NCBI GenBank assembly: GCA_964371945.1
Contig: CAYJPA010000004.1
Location: forward strand, 1-64,000
From: CAYJPA01 sp964371945
Lineage (GTDB): Bacteria; Chloroflexota; Chloroflexia; Thermomicrobiales; UBA6265
Length of the DNA stretch: 64,000 nt
Reading direction: 5' to 3'
The position numbers and the translations under genes are program-made. The notes under the pieces are model-generated. The model did not search any database. It saw only the letters and a list, made by a program, of their open reading frames with translations, and was not told the origin of the DNA. Shown here piece after piece: positions 43,203 to 52,649 of this stretch (position 1 is the stretch's first letter; each line of letters opens with the position of its first letter).

Positions 43203-45152
43203 GTGTCCAATGCGCTTACCCCGACGGGAATTGTCTACGATCTCGAAACCGTTTCCGATCCGCAACTGGCGCCTGACGGCAACAGTCTGATCTTTACCCG
43301 ATCGAAAGCCGAACCCGGCAAGCGAGCAGTTGGAAGTCAAATCTGGATCTCCGGCCGCGACGGCTCAAATGCTCGACAGCTCACACGGGTTGGGGATCGA
43401 AACAGCGGCGGCCGCTGGTCCCCGGACGGAGAGTCGATCGCATTCGTTTCCGATCGCGTCAAGAAGAGCGGTCTCTTCGTGATGCCGTACGGCGGGGAGT
43501 CGGTCGAGATCTCCCGTCATAACGGTCCCATCGGCGAGCTTGCATGGTCTCCCGACGGCAAATCGATCGCCTATGTCGCGCTGTTCGATCCCGAGAACCC
43601 GGAAGAGTGCGATCTTGGTCCCGACGATGCCCCGCGCGTACGTGTTACCGCGCGAATCGACTACAAGCAAGACAGCCGCGGTTACCTCGGCGATCTACGG
43701 CCGCGGGTCTGGCTGGTTGATGTCGCCTCCGGCGAACGGCGCATGCTCACCAGGGATCCGGTGGACCACAACTTTCCGGCCTGGGCGCCAGACGGTCGTT
43801 CGATCGCCGTCAAGATCACCAGCCGCAACGGGATGCAATCGCAGCTAGCTGTCATCGACGTCGACACCTCCGCGGAAACGATCGTCGGGCCAGAAGAAGG
43901 CGTGACGGGTTGCTGGGCATGGTCGCCGTCAGGCGATCGAATCTTCATTGCCGCCGATCCGAACCAAAGCTGGCAGTTGGACCTCTTCGTTTACCACGTC
44001 GCGAGCGGCCAGTTGCGGCGCTTGACGGACGACCTCGATTGCCTGCCCGATTCCGGTTTTCCAACGGTCGCGCCGCCATCTCAACCAGCCTGGCTCGATG
44101 ACAACAACGTGGTCTTCCACGCGGTCCGCGGCGGCGCCAGCGGGCTCTACCGCGTCAATGTCCAGGCGGCGAGCGTCGAGAAGATCGCCGATTGGCAGGC
44201 GATTAACGGTGCGCCGAGTTTCGATGTTGCCCGCCGGTACGTTGCGCAGGGACACAGCAGCGTCGACATCATATCGGCCATCCTTGTCTACGACCTCGAG
44301 CAAAAGAGCGGCGAGACCATCATCTCGCTCAATGAAGGACAGCCGCCGCTCGCACGCTGGACGACCTTTCAGATCGAGCGGAACGGGGAAACCATCGACG
44401 CCTGGCTGTTGCGACCGAGAGACGGCGAAGCGAACGACCAGACTCGCTATCCGCTCGTGCTCGACATCCACGGTGGTCCGAACAGCTTCTACGGGTACGG
44501 CTTCAGTCCGATTCAGCAGGCGATCGCCGGCGCTGGGTTCGCGGTGCTGTACTGCAATCCGCGCGGTTCTTCTTCATATGGTCGATCGTTCACCCAGGCC
44601 GTTTCAAAGGATTGGGCGGGCGAGGATTACCTCGATCTGATGGCTGTGCTCGATACCGCGATCGCGAGCCCGAGCTACCAGATCGATCCCGACCGCCTCG
44701 GAGTCTACGGCTACTCCTACGGTGGTTTCATGACCTCCTGGATCATCGGGCACAACCATCGCTTCAAGGCCGCGGTGATCGGGGCGCCGGTGGTCGATCT
44801 CGTCAGCTTCTACGGCACAAGCGATATCGGCCACACCTTTGGGCCCAAGCAAATCGGAGGAACCCCGTGGACCAACCGCGGCGAATACGTCAAACGCTCG
44901 CCGCTAACCGAGCTCTCGAACGCGACAACCCCGGCATTGATCATTCACGGCGAAGCGGACGATCGCTGCCCAATCGGTCAGGGCGAGCAATGCTTCACGA
45001 CATTGCTAGAGCACGGCTGCGAGGTCGAATTCGTGCGATATCCGGACGGTGCGCACACCTTTCTGCGCACTGGATACCCGGCCCACCGCGAGGACGCCCT
45101 GAAGCGCATCACCGGCTGGTTTACCCACCACCTTGTGCACAAAACCATCTAG
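43203..45152 (+). CDS. S9 family (acylaminoacyl-/prolyl oligopeptidase-like) peptidase
   Basis: 649 residues. The N-terminal two thirds form a beta-propeller with WD40/TolB-like blades (GDRNSGGRWSPDGESIAFVS, GELAWSPDGKSIAYVAL, NFPAWAPDGRSIAVKI). The C-terminal alpha/beta-hydrolase domain has the nucleophile elbow GYSYGGFM with Ser505, the acid in GEADDRC (Asp586 or 587) and His618 in DGAHTF. It cleaves short peptides or acyl-amino acids in the cytoplasm; no signal peptide is seen. The GTG at 43203 is set by AGGAG six bases upstream, in preference to a GTG 27 bases earlier. It could process imported peptides. Confidence 0.93.
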   Translation: MSNALTPTGIVYDLETVSDPQLAPDGNSLIFTRSKAEPGKRAVGSQIWISGRDGSNARQLTRVGDRNSGGRWSPDGESIAFVSDRVKKSGLFVMPYGGESVEISRHNGPIGELAWSPDGKSIAYVALFDPENPEECDLGPDDAPRVRVTARIDYKQDSRGYLGDLRPRVWLVDVASGERRMLTRDPVDHNFPAWAPDGRSIAVKITSRNGMQSQLAVIDVDTSAETIVGPEEGVTGCWAWSPSGDRIFIAADPNQSWQLDLFVYHVASGQLRRLTDDLDCLPDSGFPTVAPPSQPAWLDDNNVVFHAVRGGASGLYRVNVQAASVEKIADWQAINGAPSFDVARRYVAQGHSSVDIISAILVYDLEQKSGETIISLNEGQPPLARWTTFQIERNGETIDAWLLRPRDGEANDQTRYPLVLDIHGGPNSFYGYGFSPIQQAIAGAGFAVLYCNPRGSSSYGRSFTQAVSKDWAGEDYLDLMAVLDTAIASPSYQIDPDRLGVYGYSYGGFMTSWIIGHNHRFKAAVIGAPVVDLVSFYGTSDIGHTFGPKQIGGTPWTNRGEYVKRSPLTELSNATTPALIIHGEADDRCPIGQGEQCFTTLLEHGCEVEFVRYPDGAHTFLRTGYPAHREDALKRITGWFTHHLVHKTI

Positions 45153-45196
45153 CGTGGACTCAATCTGAATAGTGGGCACCGGGGTTTTTGAGCGAA

Positions 45197-45218
45197 GGGC
45201 AGACACGGCGGTCTGCCC
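45197..45218. repeat. GGGCAGAC intergenic hairpin
   Basis: Perfect 8-base arms GGGCAGAC and GTCTGCCC around ACGGCG, 45 bases past the peptidase stop, in a form resembling dispersed GGGCAGAC...GTCTGCCCCTAC repeats of Chloroflexota. It may act as terminator between convergent genes. Confidence 0.65.
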
Positions 45219-45272
45219 CTACAAATCGTCATTCGGCCCACTTACATAATTAGGGTAACATCAGCCTCGCAG

Positions 45273-45294
45273 GGGTGGACTGACGTGTCCGCCC
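45273..45294. terminator. Second GC hairpin with T-run, convergent region
   Basis: GGGTGGAC and GTCCGCCC pair (one G-T pair) around TGACGT, followed by TTT. It has the same shape as the hairpin at 45197. Together they separate the plus-strand peptidase from the minus-strand glycosylase. Confidence 0.5.
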
Positions 45295-45348
45295 TTTCTC
45301 TTGGGAGTGATTGGCGGTAAGGGATAGGGGAGAAACGCGTCGGGATCC

Positions 45349-46011
45349 CTACCAACCCCGTTCGATTCGCAGATCGCCCAACAGCCTTAACGCCTCGCTC
45401 AATCTTTCCTGGTTCGCGGGTGCGTTCAACCAATGCGACACGCCGGATCGATGCGGTAACGGCAAAACCAAGAAACGGCGACCGTCCCGCTCGGCACAGC
45501 GGATCGTGCCGACCAACTGATCGAGTGGCAGGTTTCCGATGAGCGATGTGGCTGAGAGTCGACCGGGCGCCAGGATAATCTCGGGCCGAACGAGTGCAAT
45601 TTCACGCTCCAGATGATCCCGGCAGAGCCTGATCTCGGCCGGGGAGGGGGCGCGATCGCCTTTGCCGCTCACACTCGGTCCCGGGAAACATTTGGTCACG
45701 CTAGTCAGATAGAAGCGCTCGTAAAGATCCTCTTCGCCGAACCCAGCCCGCACCAACCAAGAGCAAAGCGTTTTGCCCGTCGCGCCCGCGTAGGGAATGG
45801 AATTGAGGTGACCCCGCTCGCCGGGAGCCTGTCCAATCACCATCAACCGGTGGCCGGCTCGCCCGCGAAAGACCGGATTCGCTTCTGGAATGAAACCTCG
45901 ATCGACGCAGCGCCGGCACGCTCGAATCGCGGTTTGGACCGCCTCGAGCTGAATGACACGATCGTCGATTGAATTGAATGTTGGATGGAATGCGGTGGTG
46001 GTCTCGTTCAT
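45349..46011 (-). CDS. Uracil-DNA glycosylase family protein with Fe-S cysteines
   Basis: 220 residues, UDG superfamily (family 4/5-like). Removes uracil from DNA. VIGQAPGERGHLNSIPYAGA is motif 1 (G-x-A-P-G-x-x-E/G...P-F/Y). LPLPHRSGVSHWLNAPANQE is the motif 2 loop with the conserved His. Cys32, Cys35, Cys108 and Cys130 (ACRRC, TKCFPG, RLCRDH) could hold a [4Fe-4S] cluster. In motif 1 the usual Glu is changed to Gly-His, so the exact family and activity are unsure. Stands alone on the minus strand. Confidence 0.85.
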   Translation of the reverse strand: MNETTTAFHPTFNSIDDRVIQLEAVQTAIRACRRCVDRGFIPEANPVFRGRAGHRLMVIGQAPGERGHLNSIPYAGATGKTLCSWLVRAGFGEEDLYERFYLTSVTKCFPGPSVSGKGDRAPSPAEIRLCRDHLEREIALVRPEIILAPGRLSATSLIGNLPLDQLVGTIRCAERDGRRFLVLPLPHRSGVSHWLNAPANQERLSEALRLLGDLRIERGW

Positions 46012-46045
46012 ACCGCCGACTTTAGCGTATGGCCGCGGTGTTGGG

Positions 46046-46243
46046 TTAGCCGTGGGCGCTCTCGAACATGGAAACGAGCGAGAGCCATTCGTGCTGCTGT
46101 TCGAACCAATCGACGATCTCGTCCCAGGTCTTAACGCTCGAGACGCTTGAGATCTGATCGACTTCGCGCCGTGGCGAAGCGCCGTTCCCCTGCGCCCAAA
46201 AACTCGACAGCGATACGGTCAACGGATTTGAATCGCCGGTCAT
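46046..46243 (-). CDS. Small unknown acidic protein
   Basis: 65 residues. No family recognised. The C-terminal half (SVKTWDEIVDWFEQQHEWLS) is one amphipathic helix rich in Trp and acidic residues, the N-terminal half looks disordered. AGGAGA stands six bases before the ATG at 46243, a better ribosome site than most short frames here have. Another frame covers part of this DNA on the same strand (46131-46331) but without such a site. Function unknown. Confidence 0.55.
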   Translation of the reverse strand: MTGDSNPLTVSLSSFWAQGNGASPRREVDQISSVSSVKTWDEIVDWFEQQHEWLSLVSMFESAHG

Positions 46244-46524
46244 AGGGATTCTCCTGAAACCTTGTCCGCCCGCGTGGAATGATGGCGTCCAACAACTTCG
46301 CCGGCTCGATCATCGCAAAGAATCGTAACAACCATGTAAACGGAATCGACGGTCTTCGATTGCTTTCCTGCCGTTGAAGGCGATCTTAACGCGGATTCAA
46401 GGTGCCGCAAAGGCGCAATTGGTGGGACGAATGAACGCGACCCATGGGATCAAGCGGCTATGACGCGCAGCCTGGCTAAAGACCGAAGCACCCAATTCAC
46501 GATTCACGGGCCGACCAAACTGGT

Positions 46525-47457
46525 TCAGCGGATCGCGGGCACGAGCAATAACGGAATCGTGGAGCGGGAGAGCACTTTCGAACCGACACTGCCGCTCCAG
46601 AGTCCGCTGAGTCCCCCTCGGGCGTGCGTGGTCATTACCAAGAGATCCGCGCCGGCGCGATCGGTCTCCTCGATCGCTCGGTTCGAAGGCTCGCCCCTGG
46701 CAACCGATTGAGTTACGATTAAATCATAACCTCTGACTAAATTGGCGATACGTTCGAGGTATTCGGAGGCGTTACGTTCTTCGAGATCAAGCAATTCGCG
46801 GGCAGCGCTCGGCATGAGCGTCGCGGAGGCATAGCGTTCGCCGGGAAGCGTGCCGACCGTCGGGACGACGAAGACGAGATGAATCCCCGCGTTGAACGCG
46901 GTCGCAAAGGCGATGGCGATCGGGATCGCGGACTCAGCTTCGGCGGTCCGGTTTAGCAACAAGGCCAGACGACGCATGACGAACGCGGAGGTTGTGGTCT
47001 TCTCGCCGGCCGGAACCGCGAGAACCGGTCGACGGCCCTCCTGGAGCACTTGCTGCGCCACACGTCCGAACAGGAATCCACGCAGTCCTCCCGATCCATG
47101 GTTTGCCATCACGATCAAGTCGATGGCGAGCTCCTCCGAGTGGCTTGCGATGCTCGCGCTGACGTTGCGCTGAGGGTTGGCATGAACATGCGTTTCCACC
47201 ATCACCCCGGTCGCGGCAATCGGCTCGGCGACAGTCTCCAGGTAGTCATTCGCGCCATCGCTCGTCGTCAGGTGCGGCTGACCATGGATCTCCGCTGGTG
47301 GAACCGCTTCAAGTACGTGCAGCAGCACGATTTGAGCGGCAAATGCCCGTGCAACCGCGATTGCGGCAGGGATCGCCGCCTCGGCCAGCCGCGAGCCGTC
47401 CAGTGGAACTAAGAGTGAGCGTATCGGTTCAGCCTGGGGAAACAGCTGCTCAGTCAT
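46525..47457 (-). CDS. Universal stress protein with two UspA domains
   Basis: 310 residues, two USP domains in tandem (about 12-150 and 160-308). Each begins with a strand-type LLVPLDGS or LALLLNRT and ends in the ATP-binding loop: ANHGSGGLRGFLFGRVAQQV in the first and TTHARGGLSGLWSGSVGSKV in the second, both of the G-x-x-G-x(9)-G-(S/T/Q) type. The second domain lacks the usual initial Asp, so the first may be the nucleotide-binding one. It starts 16 bases after the NRAMP transporter gene and is very likely co-transcribed with it. Confidence 0.92.
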   Translation of the reverse strand: MTEQLFPQAEPIRSLLVPLDGSRLAEAAIPAAIAVARAFAAQIVLLHVLEAVPPAEIHGQPHLTTSDGANDYLETVAEPIAATGVMVETHVHANPQRNVSASIASHSEELAIDLIVMANHGSGGLRGFLFGRVAQQVLQEGRRPVLAVPAGEKTTTSAFVMRRLALLLNRTAEAESAIPIAIAFATAFNAGIHLVFVVPTVGTLPGERYASATLMPSAARELLDLEERNASEYLERIANLVRGYDLIVTQSVARGEPSNRAIEETDRAGADLLVMTTHARGGLSGLWSGSVGSKVLSRSTIPLLLVPAIR

Positions 47458-47473
47458 GTGCGCACCTCAAGAG

Positions 47474-48754
47474 CTAGTTGAACAACGTCTGGTACAACAA
47501 AAAGATATTGAGTCCGACGATGACCGCCGCGACCGCGCTCGCGAGGACGGTCGTCAAACGCGTATTGACCAAAACCCCCATCAACTGCCTCTGCCGTGTG
47601 AAGAGCACGAGCGGAACGACGGCAAACGGAATGCCGAATGAAAGCACGACCTGACTGATGACGAGGGTTCTCGTGGGATCCAGTCCGATCGCAATGACGA
47701 CCAGCGCCGGCAGCATCGTCACTCCCCGGCGGACCCAGATCGGAATCGACCGTTGCAGGAAGCCTTGCATGATGGTTTGTCCCGCCAGGGTTCCGACGGT
47801 CGACGACGACAACCCAGACGCCAACAACGAGATCGCGAAGATCGTGCCGGCGGCCGAGCCGAGCAAGGGCTGCAATGTGCGATGGGCCTCTTCGATCGAG
47901 GCGATATCTCGTAGCCCTTGCTCGTGAAACGTGGATGCGGCCATGACCAGCATCGCAATGTTGACCAGGCCGGCCACGCCCATCGCCAGGACCACATCGA
48001 TCACTTCGAACCGAAAGAGCCGCCGGAGCTGGTCGGGATCTCGGGTGACGATCCGGTCTTGAGTCAGCGCCGAATGCAGGTAGATGACGTGCGGCATCAC
48101 CGTCGCACCGAGAATGCCTGTCGCCAGCAGCACGCTCTCCGTACCGCTGAACCGCGGGGTGACGGCCCCCATCCCGATCGCGCCCCAATCCGGGGATTCG
48201 AGCAGCGTCTCGATCAGGTAGCACCCCGCTATGACGCCGACGAGCACCGTGATCACCGCTTCCAGCGGCCGGAAACCGTAACGCTGCAATCCGAGGATCA
48301 AAAAGGTCGAGATCGCCGTCAGAATCGCCGCCGGAAAGAGCGGAATATGGAACAGCAGGTTGAAGCCAAGGGCGGCGCCAAGGAACTCGGCCAGGTCGGT
48401 TGCCATGGCCACGACCTCGGCCAGACCCCACATCCCGAGGACGAGCGGGCGCGGAAACTGAGTGCGACAAGCTTCGGCGAGATTCAGTCCGGACGCGATT
48501 CCAAGCTTCGCGGAGAGCGATTGGATCAGCATCGCCATCAGGTTCGCGCTGACAATCACCCAGACGAGCAGGTAGCCGTACTCGGCGCCGCCCTGAATAT
48601 TGGTCGCGAAATTGCCTGGATCGACATAGGCGACGGCGGCAATGAAGGCGGGGCCGAGAAACGGAAAGAGCCGAGCGTGCCACCGCCGTCCGCTTTTTCC
48701 TGAAAGCACTTCTTCTGCAACTCTGACGGTGCTCTCGTCCCGGTCGAAGTGCAC
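47474..48754 (-). CDS. mntH: NRAMP family divalent metal transporter (MntH type)
   Basis: 426 residues, about 11 membrane spans. Proton-coupled Mn2+/Fe2+ importer. The metal-binding motifs are present: AYVDPGNFATNIQGGAEYGY (DPGN) in span 1 and TVMPHVIYLHSAL (MPH) in span 6. The start is a GTG at 48754 with GGAG about ten bases upstream. A long open frame in another phase covers the same DNA and is rejected. Operon with the universal stress protein, a pairing seen in other bacteria. Confidence 0.92.
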   Translation of the reverse strand: MHFDRDESTVRVAEEVLSGKSGRRWHARLFPFLGPAFIAAVAYVDPGNFATNIQGGAEYGYLLVWVIVSANLMAMLIQSLSAKLGIASGLNLAEACRTQFPRPLVLGMWGLAEVVAMATDLAEFLGAALGFNLLFHIPLFPAAILTAISTFLILGLQRYGFRPLEAVITVLVGVIAGCYLIETLLESPDWGAIGMGAVTPRFSGTESVLLATGILGATVMPHVIYLHSALTQDRIVTRDPDQLRRLFRFEVIDVVLAMGVAGLVNIAMLVMAASTFHEQGLRDIASIEEAHRTLQPLLGSAAGTIFAISLLASGLSSSTVGTLAGQTIMQGFLQRSIPIWVRRGVTMLPALVVIAIGLDPTRTLVISQVVLSFGIPFAVVPLVLFTRQRQLMGVLVNTRLTTVLASAVAAVIVGLNIFLLYQTLFN

Positions 48755-48799
48755 GTCGAGGTGACTCCGTTCACACTCGCATCGATTCGGACACGACGT

Positions 48800-49732
48800 T
48801 TACGCGTGCCGGTTCCGAACGCGCAATCGCGCATCGATTGACTTCACATAATCGGTCCACACGGCGCCCGCGGGAGTGGCTTCAATCGCTGCCAACGAGG
48901 CCTCGATCGTGGCCTCGGATTCGTCCGCGAGGTGCAGCAGCACCGCTTCGAGCGTGGCGGGCACCGCCGGCGAGCCGAATTCCTTCTTGCCATGCGATGC
49001 GATCACCGCGTGAAGCAGATCGTTGCGACGCGCTTCGCTCAACTCTGGAACCGCGTGGCTCGCCTCCATGATCCGCATGACCCCGGGAACGATGTGCCCA
49101 AGCAGTCGTCCCTCCTCGGTCGGTTCTTCACCGGGAGTGGGCGTATGCTCATCCAGTTTACCGATGTCGTGGAGGAGTGCGGCGGCGACAAGCAAATCGC
49201 GGTCATACGGCGAGAACGTAAGATCTCCTAACGATAACGCGATTCCGGCAACCTTGACGGTATGTGCCAGCAGTCCGCCGACGACCGCGCCGTGCATTTT
49301 CATCGCGGCCGGATAGACCAGAAACTGCTCCCTCACTCCCCGGTCAAAGCAAACCTCGACCGTCTGCCGTAGCGGACCGTCGGCGATCGAGGCAATGAGC
49401 GCGTCCAAATCTGCCGGAGAGACGTTACGCGCAGCAGGCATTCGTGGGAGAAAGCCGCCGGCATCGAGCGTCTCGTCGATTTCGCATGTGGATAGCGTCA
49501 GGCTCAGCGAATCCCGGAATTCCTTGACGAAGCCCCGAAATCGGACGACGCTGCCGGCCCGAGGCGGTGTGCTATCGCGGCCCCAACAGACCGCGGGGAG
49601 TTGATCCCCTGAACGATCCGCGAGCGTCAATCTCCAAAATGAATCGCCGTTCTTGGTTCGATCGAGCGAGCTTGCAACAACGCGTGCTTCGCCATCGACC
49701 GTCGTGCTCTGTTGTAGTGCCGCAAACTCCAT
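48800..49732 (-). CDS. OB-fold plus HD-domain exoribonuclease (YhaM-like)
   Basis: 310 residues. An N-terminal OB fold (about 12-90: KNGDSFWRLTLADRSGDQLP, VVRFRGFVKEFRDSLSLTLS) precedes an HD phosphohydrolase domain with AHTVKVAGIALSLGDL, AALLHDIGKLDEHTPTPGEE (the HD pair) and HAVIASHGKKEFGSP. This is the layout of YhaM/CBF1 3'-5' exoribonucleases. The ATG at 49732 is set by GAGGA eight bases upstream; the first 18 codons of the longer frame are left out. It lies upstream of mntH with a 45-base gap. Confidence 0.88.
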   Translation of the reverse strand: MEFAALQQSTTVDGEARVVASSLDRTKNGDSFWRLTLADRSGDQLPAVCWGRDSTPPRAGSVVRFRGFVKEFRDSLSLTLSTCEIDETLDAGGFLPRMPAARNVSPADLDALIASIADGPLRQTVEVCFDRGVREQFLVYPAAMKMHGAVVGGLLAHTVKVAGIALSLGDLTFSPYDRDLLVAAALLHDIGKLDEHTPTPGEEPTEEGRLLGHIVPGVMRIMEASHAVPELSEARRNDLLHAVIASHGKKEFGSPAVPATLEAVLLHLADESEATIEASLAAIEATPAGAVWTDYVKSIDARLRVRNRHA

Positions 49733-49794
49733 CGACGGTTTCCTCACGCTCCGCTGTTCCGGCGTCGTCCGCTCAACGGAGCTCAACCGGCTTG

Positions 49795-50633
49795 TTACTG
49801 AACGCCGCCCTCGGGACTCGTAAGGCTTTGGTTGCCCGCGTAATCCGCGGGCGCGGGTGAGCTCCAGCCATCAAGCAATCGGGCGTGGGGCTGATACACC
49901 TCAACGGCCAATGGCCGGCACGTCGGGAGTGGATCGCCCGCATCGGGACCCCACAGCGCCACCTTCAGATCGCCGCCGGGACAGGTTGAGATCGCACACA
50001 GCAGATCGATCCCGGCGAAAAACTCGAAGTGATCTCCCGGCTTAGCAGGGCTAGCCTTCATGAAGTATTCGCCATCTTCGGTCAGTCCCGTGACCTGAAA
50101 GATGTTGAGCACATCATGCACATCGAGCTCGGTCAAGCGGTAGGGCTGGATCGCTCGCGTGAGATTGGAATGGCAGTGGAGATCGAACTCCTCGCCGGTC
50201 AGGATCTTGTTCACATATGGATCGCACCTCGAGCCAAGGAGATCGTGACAGCGCCCGCCGTCCTCGTCGACCCCGTAGGCGATCGTATCGCAATGGTCAA
50301 CATCGGCCGCAAATAGGGCAGCGTCGACCAGAGCCGGTTGTAGGTCGTGACATGGGTGCTCTCGAGCTGTCGAGTTCGCGCCGCCCAAAAGCGCTCGCGC
50401 GGGTTCGTGAGACTCCATGCATTGAAGTCGGCGACCCGCGGACCGTACCGCGCGATCACCCGGCAAATCTGACCGGCTTTGACCGGCCAGGCGCGACCGG
50501 AGCGAATCGGAATCTCGAATTCATCGGCCAATTCGCTCGACGAGACCGATGCCGGCACGCGATCGTAAAACGCGCGATCGACATCAAGCTTGCCTTCATC
50601 CGACGGCAAATAGGCCCAATACCGCGTGGCCAT
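49795..50633 (-). pseudogene. Frameshifted DUF1989 (urea carboxylase-associated type) gene
   Basis: Two frames together give a DUF1989 protein. The first (from the ATG at 50633 with AAGGAGA upstream) contains IRSGRAWPVKAGQICRVIAR and RFWAARTRQLESTHVTTYNR. Near 50286-50294 (ATTGCGATACG on the minus strand) the frame slips. The rest continues in the other phase: DTIAYGVDEDGGRCHDLLGS, DLHCHSNLTRAIQPYRLTEL and LLCAISTCPGGDLKV, with the conserved Cys/His metal ligands. One missing base would restore a single 278-280-residue protein. DUF1989 proteins include carboxyguanidine deiminase subunits and other urea-carboxylase-linked proteins. The rest of the gene is well kept, so the shift may be an assembly error or a recent loss. 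Confidence 0.8.
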
Positions 50634-50694
50634 CGTGTCTCCTTGGGGAATGTAGAGCGCTAGATAGGTGTTGCGATCCGGCCCCGAATACTGG

Positions 50695-52605
50695 CTAGCC
50701 GAACCCACGTCCGCCGCCGCCGCCGCCACCTCCTCCACCACCGCCGCCGCTGAATCCTCCTCCGCTACCGCCGCTGCTGCTCTGTGGTGTAAAAGCAGTT
50801 GCCGCGGAGTTCAGGAAAGAGCTCATGCCGGCGCTTGCAGCCGCGAGCGAAACGAATGCGCTGTTGCTCATTCCCTGTGCGCTGGGGATATTGAGCCCAC
50901 CGCCGCCATCACCGCTTCGCGGCGAGGTGCCGCTCGAGCGCCCGGTGCCACCGATTGGCACGTACCAGATCGGCGCTCGAGCGTTTGTCTGCTCGAACCG
51001 CTTCACCCACTTGCTATCGATTCCAAAAGCCGTGGCGAACGGCAGGTAGCGCTCGAAGAGATCTGGATCGCTGGAAATCGCCTCGCCGGCCTTGAAGGAT
51101 TCGAGCTCCTCGAGGTAGCGGCGAAACGCCTTCCAACGAGCGGCAGATTCCGCTCCATTCACCGTCTTTCGCGGCATCGCGTTGCCAACGATCATGACGG
51201 CGAGCCCCAATATCGCGACCACGACCCCGATCACAATCGCGGCGATCACGAACATGCTTGATCTCGCACCGACGACAGCCAGCACGATCCCGGCGGCAAT
51301 CATCCCGGCGCCCGCGGCCGCCCAGCGACTCCGTACATTCTTGGGCGAATACTCAAAGTGACCGCGCGTCACGAGCTCGTCATACATCCTGGCTTTGATC
51401 GAATCCGCCTGCTTGCTGAGTTTGACGCGCGCCTTCTTGAGGGTGTTGACCTCGCCGACTCGTCCGCCGGGAAAGAGCGCATCGAGCACAAGTTGCTCAT
51501 GCGCCGTGGGGAGATCTATGGGCTGAAGCAACCGGACGTCGAAGTCCGCCTTATCAGTCTGCTCGATTTCGAGGACTCCGCGATTTGCCAAATCGATCAT
51601 CGTGGCCACGATCTCTTTGGTGTCCGCGGTTTCGTCGATCAACGTCCCGACCAGTCCGGGTGGCAAGTCATCGGGTGGCGTGGTCAGGATCTCCGCGATC
51701 AGCCCGACGTGGGGATCCCGTCCATTCTTCTGGTAGAGACGGGCAAGATACAGACCGCCTCCAGAGAGGCCACCGAGTCCGAGCACGGCCGCGATTGCGG
51801 CCAAACGGATTCGCCAGCGGTCATTTCGCTCATCGTCCGCTCGCCGCTCATCGTCGGCGGCCTGCCACGATGGCGCGGACGCACTGGTGATCGGCGGGAA
51901 TTGCATTCGGACAGTAAATTCGTCGCCGGACCCAAGACCTGTCTTCTCCCAGGTCCAGGTTTGCCCGTCCGTGGTGTGGTCGGTCGGATTGCCGGTCGTG
52001 TCTTCTCCGAGCACCACTTGATCCAGCGGCACTGCTTCCGGCAGCACGATGGTGACCGACGCTCGTCTCACAGGGCCCACACCGGTAACCTCTTTGGCTA
52101 TGGCATTCCAGTAAACTTGCTCGTTTGGAGGAGTTTCGTCTCGATAGACACGAAGCGCGCCGGCCGCTTGATACGAGAGCACGAAGGTTCGAGTCGTATT
52201 CGAGGTTGGGCTGAATCCGTACTCGACATAGAGCCGATCGTCTCGTCGATCGCTGTAGTAGGTCCCTTCCGGTGGATGTCCAAAGGTTTGCTCCACCTCG
52301 CGGAATGAGACCGTTTCAGTTCCGCTCTCTTCGCTGATGCGAACGTTGCTGATTCCCTCGACCCGGTCGAGCGGGATGTCGGCGTATCCAAAGGTGAATT
52401 CGTGCTCGCCCGAGAAGGCGACCTCCATGCGCTCGGAAACATTGAACGAACCGTCACCCTGAACCTGAATCGTGACGTTGTACTGATTCCAGGTGACGGT
52501 TCCCGCGGCTTGTGCATCGACAGAGCCCGGCCGAACAGAGAGAAGACCAACGAGCAAAGCCGAAAACGTCAACATTGCGATGAGTGGCCGCGCTTGGGTT
52601 AGCAT
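50695..52605 (-). CDS. DUF2207 domain membrane protein with Gly-rich tail
   Basis: 636 residues. Signal peptide (about 1-31, FSALLVGLLSVRPGSVDAQA), then an extracellular beta domain of the DUF2207 type (NQYNVTIQVQGDGSFNVSER; FTFGYADIPLDRVEGI; RTFVLSYQAAGALRVY). A first membrane span lies near residues 260-280 (LAAIAAVLGLGGLSGGGLYL). A cytoplasmic winged-helix-like region follows (LIDETADTKEIVATMIDLAN), then two further spans near 430-475 and a C-terminal cytoplasmic part. The tail is SGG/GGG repeats. The family is common in bacteria and its function is unknown; an envelope role is likely. Confidence 0.9.
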   Translation of the reverse strand: MLTQARPLIAMLTFSALLVGLLSVRPGSVDAQAAGTVTWNQYNVTIQVQGDGSFNVSERMEVAFSGEHEFTFGYADIPLDRVEGISNVRISEESGTETVSFREVEQTFGHPPEGTYYSDRRDDRLYVEYGFSPTSNTTRTFVLSYQAAGALRVYRDETPPNEQVYWNAIAKEVTGVGPVRRASVTIVLPEAVPLDQVVLGEDTTGNPTDHTTDGQTWTWEKTGLGSGDEFTVRMQFPPITSASAPSWQAADDERRADDERNDRWRIRLAAIAAVLGLGGLSGGGLYLARLYQKNGRDPHVGLIAEILTTPPDDLPPGLVGTLIDETADTKEIVATMIDLANRGVLEIEQTDKADFDVRLLQPIDLPTAHEQLVLDALFPGGRVGEVNTLKKARVKLSKQADSIKARMYDELVTRGHFEYSPKNVRSRWAAAGAGMIAAGIVLAVVGARSSMFVIAAIVIGVVVAILGLAVMIVGNAMPRKTVNGAESAARWKAFRRYLEELESFKAGEAISSDPDLFERYLPFATAFGIDSKWVKRFEQTNARAPIWYVPIGGTGRSSGTSPRSGDGGGGLNIPSAQGMSNSAFVSLAAASAGMSSFLNSAATAFTPQSSSGGSGGGFSGGGGGGGGGGGGGRGFG

Positions 52606-52649
52606 CGTTTCCCGCCTCGATTTCGTTGAGTCAAGTTGGCGCGAGAGGA

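Noticed and set aside
46131..46331. 66-codon minus-strand frame overlapping the small gene at 46046
   Set aside because: It lacks a ribosome site, whereas the overlapping 46046-46243 frame has AGGAGA at good spacing.
47454..48683. 409-codon minus-strand frame
   Set aside because: Out-of-phase reading of the NRAMP gene; the 47474-48754 frame has the DPGN and MPH motifs.
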